From an uncultured Massilia sp. (GTDB lineage Bacteria; Pseudomonadota; Gammaproteobacteria; Burkholderiales; Burkholderiaceae_D): a stretch of DNA of 64,000 nucleotides. The translations under genes were made by a program, and so were the position numbers. The stretch is from NCBI RefSeq assembly GCF_913773735.1, contig NZ_CAJYEB010000032.1, forward strand, positions 97,840 to 161,839, read 5' to 3'. The notes under the pieces were generated by a model, which saw nothing but the letters and a program-made list of their open reading frames with translations, was not told the origin of the DNA and did not search any database. Below, piece after piece: positions 10,701-23,737 of this stretch. Each line of letters opens with the position of its first letter. Within the stretch, counting starts at the first letter, position 1.

Positions 10701-11256
10701 CTTCCTCGACGCCCAGAACGCCGACCTGCAGGAAGCCATCGCCACGCTGGAAGGCGCCATCGGCCGCATCGACCGCGAATCGCGCGACCTGCTGCAGGAC
10801 ACCTTCGACCGCGTCAACGGCCACTTCTCGGAACTGTTCCCGATCCTGTTCGGCGGCGGCACCGCGCGCCTGGTGATGACGGGCGAGGAAATCCTCGATT
10901 CCGGCGTGCAGGTGATGGCCCAGCCGCCGGGCAAGAAGAACGCCACCATCCACCTGCTGTCCGGCGGCGAGAAGGCGCTGACGGCGACCGCGCTGGTGTT
11001 CTCGATGTTCCGCCTGAATCCGGCGCCGTTCTGCCTGCTGGACGAGGTCGACGCGCCCCTCGACGACGCGAACACCGAGCGCTTCTGCCGCATGGTCAAG
11101 CGCATGTCCGACCACACGCAATTCCTGTTCATTTCGCATAACAAGATCGCGATGGAAATGGCGAGCCAGCTGATCGGCGTGACGATGCAGGAGCAGGGCG
11201 TCTCGCGCATCGTGGCCGTGGACATGGAAACGGCGGCCGACCTGGCCGCCGCCTGA
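7744..11256 (+). CDS. smc: Chromosome segregation protein SMC
   Basis: [20 protein letters not shown], Walker A [20 protein letters not shown], signature [20 protein letters not shown]; GTG start inferred at 7744. Confidence 0.96.
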   Translation: [1170 protein letters not shown]

Positions 11257-11532
11257 GCGTTTCCCCCGCCCGGGCGGTGGCCGTTTTGGTATGATGGCGG
11301 CCGTTGTAGACAGTTTGGCATGGGCGCTTTCGCGCGCCGGCCGGACGCGCTACGCTTTCCTGCATTGCACCGGAATTCCTTGCCTTCATGCTACCCTCGC
11401 ACCCTGGAACCCTGAACGCGCCGCGCGCGCCGCGCGCGCGGCCCGCCGGCACCGAAGCCGGGGCAGGTGCAAGGGCAGGGACATGGCAGGCCAACCCATA
11501 ACAACAATATTCGCATACTAGGCACGAGCAGC

Positions 11533-15157
<3,625 letters not shown>

Positions 15158-15173
15158 CCATGATGGGGTAAGA

Positions 15174-16057
<884 letters not shown>

Positions 16058-16061
<4 letters not shown>

Positions 16062-16594
16062 CGGTCCGCGCGATCCTGCGCATGGGCGACCCGCGCCTGC
16101 TGCGCGTCGCGCAGCCGGTGACGGCCTTCGACACGCCCGCACTGCACGCGCTGGTGGCCGACCTGTTCGAGACCATGCACGCGGCCGACGGCGCCGGCCT
16201 GGCCGCGCCGCAGATCGGCGTCGACCTGCAGGTCGTGATCTTCGGCTTCGGCAAGAACCAGCGCTACCCGGACGCGCCGGCCGTGCCCGAGACGGTGCTG
16301 GTCAACCCGGTGCTCACGCCCCTGTCCGCCGAGATGGAAGAGGGCTTCGAGGGCTGCCTGTCGGTGCCGGGCCTGCGCGGCAGCGTGCCGCGCTACACGC
16401 GCCTGCGCTACGAGGGCTTCGACCAGTACGGCAACCCGATCCGGCGCGACGTCGACGGCTTCCACGCGCGCGTGGTGCAGCACGAAGTCGACCACCTGCT
16501 GGGCATCCTGTATCCGATGCGCATCCAGGACTTTTCCCGCTTCGGTTTCACCGAAGTGATGTTCCCCGACCTCGACCCGAAGGCAGACGATTGA
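16058..16594 (+). CDS. def: Peptide deformylase
   Basis: [22 protein letters not shown] and QHEVDHLLG motifs; overlaps the galU stop. Confidence 0.95.
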
Positions 16595-17124
16595 ACACCC
16601 ATTCCGTTTTGCGCCGGCTGGCCGCCGCCGGCCTGGTGCTCGGCGCCGCCGGCGCCCAGGCGCAGACCGCCGCGGCTGCGCCTGCGCAGTCCGATCCCGG
16701 CAAACTGTTTACCTGGATCGACGCCGATCCGAAGAACGAATTGTGGATCGACACCGGCTTCGCCACCTGGCACTTCGACCGCGACAAGGACCTGAACGGC
16801 GGTAACAAGGGGCTGGGCGCCGAATACCGCTTCTCCGGCACGATGGCGGCGGTGGCGGGGCGCTTCTACAACAGCGACCGCGAATGGTCGAACTATGCCG
16901 GCGTGATCTGGCAGCCGTGGGCGCTCGGCCCGGTGCGCATCGGCGCGGCGCTGGCCGCCTTCGACGGCTACCCGCGCATGCGCGAAGGCGGCTGGTTCCC
17001 GGCGGCGATCCCGACGCTGACCTACGAGTACCAACGGGTGGGCGTGAACGTCGGCATCATCCCGAGCTACAAGGACCGCCTGTACGGCGGGATCTCGGTG
17101 CAGCTCAAGCTCAAGCTGTTCTGA
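16591..17124 (+). CDS. Predicted outer-membrane beta-barrel protein, PagP-like
   Basis: Signal peptide; alternating barrel-like sequence [30 protein letters not shown]...[19 protein letters not shown] start overlaps def stop. Confidence 0.5.
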   Translation: MNTHSVLRRLAAAGLVLGAAGAQAQTAAAAPAQSDPGKLFTWIDADPKNELWIDTGFATWHFDRDKDLNGGNKGLGAEYRFSGTMAAVAGRFYNSDREWSNYAGVIWQPWALGPVRIGAALAAFDGYPRMREGGWFPAAIPTLTYEYQRVGVNVGIIPSYKDRLYGGISVQLKLKLF

Positions 17125-17164
17125 CCCGGCGGCGCCACGCTCTCGCCGGCGCCGCGTCGCGCCG

Positions 17165-18943
17165 CTACTGCGCCGGATACGGCGACTTGCCCCCGTCCGC
17201 AATGAACGCGTCGATGCGCGCGCGCAGCACCGGCAACGGCACCGACCCCAGCTTCAGCACCGTGTCGTGGAACGCGCGGATGTCGAACTTCGGCCCGAGC
17301 GCCTGCTCCGCCCTGGCGCGCGCGTCCATGATGGCCATCTGCCCCAGGTAGTACGACAGCGCCTGTCCCGGCCACGAGATGTAGCGGTCGACCTCGGTCT
17401 CGATCTCGTGGTCCGACAGCGCGGTGTTGTCGTGCATGTAGGCCTGCGCCTGCGCGCGCGTCCAGCCCATGGCGTGGATGCCGGTGTCGACCACCAGGCG
17501 CGCCGCGCGCCAGGCCTGGTAGCTGAGCATGCCGAAGGTCTCGTAGGGCGTCTCGTAGATGCCCATCTCGCTGCCCAGGCGTTCGCAGTACAGCGCCCAG
17601 CCTTCGCCGTAGGCCGAGATGTAGGCGCGGCGGAACGGCGGCACGCCCCGCTGTTCCAGCGCCACCGGCATCTGGAAGGCGTGGCCCGGCGCCGACTCGT
17701 GCAGCGTCAGCGCGGGCAGGCTGTACAGCGCGCGCGCCGGCAGGTTGTAGGTGTTCACCAGGTAGATGCCGGGACCGCCGCGCGCCGACGTGTAGTAGGG
17801 CGCCTGGTCGGCCGGCACCGGCACGATCGCGAAGCGGCGCCGCGGCAGGTAGCCGAAGTACTGGTCGGCCTTGGCGTCGAACTTCTTGGCGATCCAGGCG
17901 GCGCGCATCAGCAGCTCGTCCGGCGTCTTCGCGTAGAACTGGGGATCGGCGCGCAGGAAGGCGAGGAAGGCCGGCAGGTCGCCCTTGAAGCCGGCCTGCG
18001 CCATCGTCTGCTGCATCTCGGCGCGGATCTTCGCCATCTCGGCCAGGCCGGTCTCGTGGATCCGGCGCGCCGTCAGGTCCAGCGTGGTGTATTCGACGAT
18101 CTTCGACTGGTAGTAGGCCTTGCCGTCCGGGAGGCTTTCCGCCGCCAGCGTCGTGCGCGCGTTCGGGAAGTACTCCGACTGCACGAACCGCAGCGCCGCC
18201 GCGTAGGCCGGCTGCACCTTGTCGGCGATCAGCCGCGCGCCCTGCGCGCGCAGGTCTTCCTGCACGGCCGCGGGAATGGTGGCCGGCATGGTCTTGAACG
18301 GCGCGTAGTAGACGGTTTCCTGCGGCGTGCGCGCATTGGCGACGTTCAGCAGCGGCGCGTCGCGCCCCGCCAGCGTCACCTTCGGCGGCGTGAAGCCGCG
18401 CGCCAGGCCGGCGCGCATATTGGCCGTCTCTTCGTCGAAGTAGCGCGGCAGGTCGGCCAGCTGCTTCAGGTAGGTGCGGTACGCCTCCTCGGTCTTCAGC
18501 GGGCGCCGGGCGATGTACATGATGTCGCTCCAGAACGCGCTGTCGGCGTTCACCGGCTGCTCGTACTCGCGGAAGCGCTGGGCCTGCACGAACGCGGCGA
18601 CCTGGGCGCGGTAGACGGCGTAGTCGACCTGCGCGGCGGCCGACAGCGCGGCCGGCTTGATGGCGTCGAGCCGGCGCAGCACGTCTTCCCAGTAGGCCAG
18701 GCGGACGGCCTGGGTGCGCGCATCGACGCGGCCCAGTTCGCCGCGCGCGGCGCGCGGGCTGTCCTCGTCCCAGGCCAGGCCCTGCTGCACGCGCCAGCGC
18801 CACTCGGCCTGCCAGATGGCCCGGAAACGGGCATCCTCGGCATGGGCGGCCGGCGCGGCCGCGGCCCTGGCGGCGAGGCCGGGCGCGGCGGGCGCGAGCG
18901 ACAGGGCGAACAGGAGGGCGGCGGCCAGCGTGGTCTGCTTCAT
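17165..18943 (-). CDS. DUF885 family secreted protein (putative metallopeptidase-like)
   Basis: Signal peptide MKQTTLAAALLFALSLAPAAPG; LTLHESAPGHAFQMP (HExxxGH-like), YISAYGEGWALYCERLG. Confidence 0.85.
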   Translation of the reverse strand: MKQTTLAAALLFALSLAPAAPGLAARAAAAPAAHAEDARFRAIWQAEWRWRVQQGLAWDEDSPRAARGELGRVDARTQAVRLAYWEDVLRRLDAIKPAALSAAAQVDYAVYRAQVAAFVQAQRFREYEQPVNADSAFWSDIMYIARRPLKTEEAYRTYLKQLADLPRYFDEETANMRAGLARGFTPPKVTLAGRDAPLLNVANARTPQETVYYAPFKTMPATIPAAVQEDLRAQGARLIADKVQPAYAAALRFVQSEYFPNARTTLAAESLPDGKAYYQSKIVEYTTLDLTARRIHETGLAEMAKIRAEMQQTMAQAGFKGDLPAFLAFLRADPQFYAKTPDELLMRAAWIAKKFDAKADQYFGYLPRRRFAIVPVPADQAPYYTSARGGPGIYLVNTYNLPARALYSLPALTLHESAPGHAFQMPVALEQRGVPPFRRAYISAYGEGWALYCERLGSEMGIYETPYETFGMLSYQAWRAARLVVDTGIHAMGWTRAQAQAYMHDNTALSDHEIETEVDRYISWPGQALSYYLGQMAIMDARARAEQALGPKFDIRAFHDTVLKLGSVPLPVLRARIDAFIADGGKSPYPAQ

Positions 18944-19068
18944 GGGATTCCTATGGCGGTTGTTGGTGCATCAATCTTGCAGTCGATAACGATATTACCC
19001 GCGATCCATAGGACGCGGCCAGTCTCCCGTCTATAATAAGTTGCTTAAAATAAATCTTTGGGGACGAC

Positions 19069-21480
19069 ATGGACTATCGCGGCAGCGCGGGCAACGACGA
19101 CATCGACCAGCGCCGGGACGGCATCCCGCAAGGCGCCGTGATCTACGGCGGCGACGGCGACGACACCATCGGGCTGGACGACGCACTGGCCGACGGCGGG
19201 CGCGGCAACGACACCATCGTCAACCGCGCCCGGGGCTGGGCCACCGCGGTCTACTGGGATTCGCCGGCCGGGGTGCGCGTCGATCTCGGCCAGGGCTGGG
19301 CCGACGACGGCTTCGGCACGCGCGACACGCTGGTCGGCATCCGCGTGGTGCAGGGAAGCGGCTTCGACGATACCCTGGTGGGCGGCGCCGCCGACGAGTT
19401 CTTCTACGGCGGCGCGGGCGACAACACGGTGCGCGGGGGCGCCGGCTTCGACACCGTCGACTACTATTTCGAACCCTCGACCGCGGCCCGGGTCAGCTAC
19501 GACGCCGCCACCGACACCTTCACCGTCGTCAAGCGCTTCGCCAACGGCGACCGCGGCACCGACACCCTGTCCGGCATCGAGAAGATCGCGTTCAGCGGAC
19601 CCGGGTCGGACGACAGGGCGATCCTGCGCTCGGACTACGTCGGCGACTTCCGCACCGCCGCCACCGTCCACGTGGCGCATCCCGACGCGGCCGGCATTAC
19701 CCAGCTCAAGGCCGGCGACTTCAATGGCGACGGCCATGTCGATTTCGCCTACGTCACCCAGGTCGGCACCGGCACCGCGCCGGCCCCGACCTATTTCTAC
19801 GCGGGCGACGGCAAGGGCGGCTTCGCCGACGCCACCACGGCGCTGCTGGGCCAGGTGCCGATGAAGATCGTCGGCGGCGGGCGCAGCATCGTGGCCGACT
19901 TCAACGGCGACGGCGCGGACGACCTGTACCAGCTCGACTTCGGCGACGACGCGCCGCCCTTCGCCGGCGGCATCGGCAGCCTGTACCTGTCCGACGGCGC
20001 CGGCCGCCTGGTCGACGCCAGCGCCACGCTGGTCCAGCGGCGCGACCTGAGCCACGGCGGCAGCGCCGGCGACGTCGATGGCGACGGCGACATCGACCTG
20101 CTGGTGAACACGCTCGACAAGGGCAACCTGCTGCTGCTCAACGATGGCCGCGGCCATTTCGTCGAGCGCAACGAGCTGCTGCCGCGTCCCGGTACCACGC
20201 TGGGCAACGTGGTCTACCAGGAGACCAGCACCTTTTCCGGCATGGTCGACGTCGACGGCGACGGCTACCGCGACCTGATCCTCGGCACCTGGGACGGCAA
20301 CCTGGTGGGCCAGGGCAGCAAGGTGCTGTTCAACGACGGCCACGGCGACTTCACCCGGCGTGCGCCGGTCGTGCTGCCGGCGAGCGGCCTGGACAAGGAG
20401 ATCGTGCTGGAGGTCGAGGCGATCGACCTGAACGGCGATGCGTATCCGGACCTGATGCTGAGCGTGACCAACGGCGGCGACAACGCGGTGTTCTACCACA
20501 CCGACTACATCCAGCTGCTGGTCAACGACGGCAGCGGCCATTTCCGCGACGAGACCGCGCGCCGCCTGCCGCAGGACCGCGACAGCTCCCAGCCGGGCTG
20601 GCTGATGTCGCTGTCGGCGGTGGACTTCAACCACGACGGCCATCCCGACATCCTGGCCGAGTCGGCGGGCGAGCCGATCACCTCGAAGGTCTACCTGAAC
20701 CGCGGCGACGGCAGCTTCGCGCTCGACTGGGAGAGCGATCCGGGCGGACGCGCCTTCGCGGCCGACGTCGACGGCGACGGCATGAGCGACGTGGTCGCGG
20801 CCGCCGGGCACGACAGCGTGAGCACCTGGATCAACCACCTGGCCAACGGCCACGTCTACGCCGCCAACTTCGGCGGCGACACGCTGCGCGGTTCCAGCGG
20901 CGCCGACCGCTTCGTCGCGCGCGACGGCGTCGACGTGTTCGACGGCGCCGGCGGGCTGGACACGGCGGTCTTCGCCGGCGCGCGCGCCGCCTATGCCGTC
21001 GACGTGGAGGATGGCGTCGCCCGCGTCGACGGCGCGGGCACGCACGCCACGCTGGCGGCCATCGAGCGCGTCCGCTTCGCCGACGGCGCGCTGGCCCTGG
21101 ACATCGACGGCGCCGCCGGCCAGGCCTACCGCGTCTACCAGGCCGCGCTGGGCCGCGTGCCCGATGCGGGCGGGCTGGGCTTCTGGATCGCGGCGCTGGA
21201 TAACGGCACCAGCCTGGACGACGTCGCCGCGCAGTTCGTCGCCAGTGCCGAGTTCCGGGCCACCTACGGCGCGCTCGACGACGACGGTTTCCTGGCCACC
21301 GTCTACCGCAACATCCTGGGGCGCGACGCCGACGATGGCGGCTTCGCGTTCTGGCGCGCGGCGCTCGACCACGGCTACACCCGCGCCCAGCTGGTGGCGC
21401 AGTTCAGCGAGAGCGCCGAGAACCAGCTGCAGGTCGCCGGCGCCATCGCTCACGGGATCGCGTACCAGCCCTACGGTTGA
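19069..21480 (+). CDS. FG-GAP/VCBS-repeat protein with N-terminal RTX-like and C-terminal DUF4214-like repeats
   Basis: GGDGDDTIGLDD; seven DFNGDG/DVDGDG blocks; C-terminal VYQAALGRVPDAGGLGFWIAALDNG and VYRNILGRDADDGGFAFWRAALDHG. Confidence 0.8.
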   Translation: MDYRGSAGNDDIDQRRDGIPQGAVIYGGDGDDTIGLDDALADGGRGNDTIVNRARGWATAVYWDSPAGVRVDLGQGWADDGFGTRDTLVGIRVVQGSGFDDTLVGGAADEFFYGGAGDNTVRGGAGFDTVDYYFEPSTAARVSYDAATDTFTVVKRFANGDRGTDTLSGIEKIAFSGPGSDDRAILRSDYVGDFRTAATVHVAHPDAAGITQLKAGDFNGDGHVDFAYVTQVGTGTAPAPTYFYAGDGKGGFADATTALLGQVPMKIVGGGRSIVADFNGDGADDLYQLDFGDDAPPFAGGIGSLYLSDGAGRLVDASATLVQRRDLSHGGSAGDVDGDGDIDLLVNTLDKGNLLLLNDGRGHFVERNELLPRPGTTLGNVVYQETSTFSGMVDVDGDGYRDLILGTWDGNLVGQGSKVLFNDGHGDFTRRAPVVLPASGLDKEIVLEVEAIDLNGDAYPDLMLSVTNGGDNAVFYHTDYIQLLVNDGSGHFRDETARRLPQDRDSSQPGWLMSLSAVDFNHDGHPDILAESAGEPITSKVYLNRGDGSFALDWESDPGGRAFAADVDGDGMSDVVAAAGHDSVSTWINHLANGHVYAANFGGDTLRGSSGADRFVARDGVDVFDGAGGLDTAVFAGARAAYAVDVEDGVARVDGAGTHATLAAIERVRFADGALALDIDGAAGQAYRVYQAALGRVPDAGGLGFWIAALDNGTSLDDVAAQFVASAEFRATYGALDDDGFLATVYRNILGRDADDGGFAFWRAALDHGYTRAQLVAQFSESAENQLQVAGAIAHGIAYQPYG

Positions 21481-21483
21481 CGG

Positions 21484-23121
21484 TCAGCGCGCGACCTTGC
21501 CGTACGCCTCGCCGGCGCGCCAGCGCGGCATGGCGGGCGCATTCGCCACCGCATAGCCCAGGTTCAGCGTGAACTGGGCCTGCTGCACCATGCCGGACAG
21601 GTCCCAGGCCGCATCGTACTGGTCGCCCACCTGGTGGTAGACCTTGGTGAACGCGCGCATCCGGTCCGCGCCGCCATGATCGTGCTCGAAGGTGAACTTG
21701 CCGTCGCCCGAGAACACGGCCGAGCCGACGCTGAACGCCGGCACGCCGGCCTTGGCGAAGCTGAAGTGGTCGGCGCGGAAATAGGCGCCGCCCAGGTCCG
21801 GCACCGGCGGCGCCACCTGCAGGCCCATCGCCTGCGCCACCGTGCCGGCCGCCTGCGCCAGCGAACTGCGTTCGGCGCCGGCGATGCCGATGTCGCGGGT
21901 GCGGCCGACGAAGTTCATGCTGTCCAGGTTCAGGTCGGCGGCCGTCTTCGCCAGCGGCCAGGGCGGATCGTTCACCCAGGCCAGGCTGCCCAGCAGGCCC
22001 TGTTCCTCCGCGGCCGGCCACAGGAAGATCTGGCTGCGTTTCGCCGGCTGGCGCACCGCGGCCTGCGCCATCGCCAGCAGGGCCGCCGTGCCGGAACCGT
22101 TGTCGATGGCGCCGTTCCAGATGTGGTCGGGCTGGCCGTTGCCGGCGTCGATGCCCAGGTGGTCCCAGTGGGCCGAATAGATCACCGCCTCGTCCTTGAG
22201 CGCCGGATCGGTGCCGGGCACGATGCCGGCCACGTTGTACTGCACCACGGTGCGTACCGCGCTCTTCACGTCGGCGCGGCCGGCGGCGTCCAGCGCCACC
22301 GGGCGGAAGCCCCGTACCTCGGCGCGCGCGCGCAGCGCATCCAGGTCCTGGCCGGCGGCGGCGAACAGCCGGCGCGCGAAATCCTCGCTGATCCAGCCCT
22401 GCAGCGCATTGCCCGCGCCGGCCAGGTGGAACTGCTCGTGCGAGAAGCCGTTGACCGGCACGCTCCACGGATACGAGGCCGACGCGGTCGTATGGATCAG
22501 CAGGATGCCGGCCGCGCCCTGGCGCAGCGCTTCCTCGAACTTGTAGGTCCAGCGGCCGTGCCAGGTCAGCGACTTGCCGCCGAAACGCTGCGGCTCGGCC
22601 GCGGTGGGCTGCGGATCGTTGACCATCGCCACCAGCAGCTTGCCCTTCACGTCGGCGCCGGCGAAGTCGTTCCAGCGTTCTTCCGGCGCGTCGATGCCGT
22701 AGCCGACGAACAGCACGGGGGCGGCCAGCCGCGTCTCGGCCTGGCCGCCGGCGTTGGCGAACACGGCGTCGGTGCCGAAGCGCGCTTCCAGCGCCGCGCC
22801 GCGGACGTCGAAGCGCAGGCTGCTGCCGGGCAGCGTCTTCTGGCCGACCAGTTCGACCTTGTGGCGGTAGCCGCCGCCGGGCAGCGGCTGCAGCCCGAGC
22901 GCCGCGGCCTGGGTCTCCAGGTAGCGCACGGCGAGGTCGCCGCCGCGCTGGCCGGTGCCGCGGCCTTCGAACAGGTCGTCGGCGAGCAGGGACAGGTGGG
23001 CGCGCAGCGGCGCCTCGGCGACGACCGGCGGGTTCTGGGCGTGGGCGCCGGCGCACGGCAGCGCGAGCGCGGCGAGCAGGGCGCGCGTCGCGGGGGAGGA
23101 AAAGGCCTTGGTAGCGGACAT
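21484..23121 (-). CDS. M28 family metallopeptidase with PA-like insert
   Basis: VIYSAHWDHLGI, GAIDNGSGTAALLAMA, WPAAEEQGLLGS, RADHFSFAKAGVPAFSVG; signal peptide. Confidence 0.88.
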   Translation of the reverse strand: MSATKAFSSPATRALLAALALPCAGAHAQNPPVVAEAPLRAHLSLLADDLFEGRGTGQRGGDLAVRYLETQAAALGLQPLPGGGYRHKVELVGQKTLPGSSLRFDVRGAALEARFGTDAVFANAGGQAETRLAAPVLFVGYGIDAPEERWNDFAGADVKGKLLVAMVNDPQPTAAEPQRFGGKSLTWHGRWTYKFEEALRQGAAGILLIHTTASASYPWSVPVNGFSHEQFHLAGAGNALQGWISEDFARRLFAAAGQDLDALRARAEVRGFRPVALDAAGRADVKSAVRTVVQYNVAGIVPGTDPALKDEAVIYSAHWDHLGIDAGNGQPDHIWNGAIDNGSGTAALLAMAQAAVRQPAKRSQIFLWPAAEEQGLLGSLAWVNDPPWPLAKTAADLNLDSMNFVGRTRDIGIAGAERSSLAQAAGTVAQAMGLQVAPPVPDLGGAYFRADHFSFAKAGVPAFSVGSAVFSGDGKFTFEHDHGGADRMRAFTKVYHQVGDQYDAAWDLSGMVQQAQFTLNLGYAVANAPAMPRWRAGEAYGKVAR

Positions 23122-23215
23122 GGAGAGACGTTCCGGTTTCTGGTTGAGCGAAGGAGAGGGATGGTAACAGGTCGCCCGCGCGCCGGGCGGGTGCCGGCCC
23201 GGGCGGCAAAATTGT

Positions 23216-23255
23216 CACGAGATTATCGTGGGCCGCTTCATGCAGCGGCTATAAT
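23216..23255 (+). promoter_or_regulatory. Putative promoter/operator of the KaiC-like cassette
   Basis: Inverted repeats CACGA-GATTA-TCGTG (23216-23230) and GCCGCT-TCATGC-AGCGGC (23232-23249), then TATAAT at 23250-23255. Confidence 0.35.
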
Positions 23256-23314
23256 GGCTGTGGATGCCTGGACCGCGATGCGGATTCCCTAGGATAATAA
23301 TTTTGTAAAACCGG

Positions 23315-23737
23315 ATGGAAAGAGATGACACCCAGCGCCGGCCCGACGGGGGCACGCCTTTGCCGGTCGCGGCGGGCGAGCGCACGCGCCTGCTGCTGCC
23401 GTGGCGCCGGATCACCGGCCGCCTGGCCGGGCTGATCGGCGAAAGCGGCGTATGCGCGCTGTTTGGCCGCGCCGTGCGCATGCTCGCGCCGCGCCACGGC
23501 TGGCTCAGCGTGGGCGGCGAGCGCGGCTCGATCGCGCGGCTGCTGGGTGCGCTGGAGCACGACCTGGCCGGCGTCGACGCGAAGCGGGCCGAGTCCGCCA
23601 ACGCCGAGTTGCTGGAAACCTTCACCAGGCTGCTCTCGGCCCTGATCGGTGACGCGCTGACGGCGCGCCTCCTGGCCGAGGCCGAACAGGATTCGGACGG
23701 TCGGGAGGGGCCGCCGGAAGCACAGGAGCATACGTAA
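23315..23737 (+). CDS. Hypothetical helical protein preceding KaiC-like gene
   Basis: 140 aa; overlaps the KaiC-like start by 1 nt (TAATG); LLETFTRLLSALIGDALTARLLAEA helix; no KaiA/KaiB resemblance seen. Confidence 0.65.
   Translation: MERDDTQRRPDGGTPLPVAAGERTRLLLPWRRITGRLAGLIGESGVCALFGRAVRMLAPRHGWLSVGGERGSIARLLGALEHDLAGVDAKRAESANAELLETFTRLLSALIGDALTARLLAEAEQDSDGREGPPEAQEHT

Noticed and set aside
7705-11139. 1144-aa ORF on the minus strand opposite smc
   Set aside because: Antisense artefact of high-GC codon bias; the plus frame encodes a full SMC with Walker A and signature motifs, and the reverse product is low-complexity (Arg/Ala/Gln/Leu-rich).
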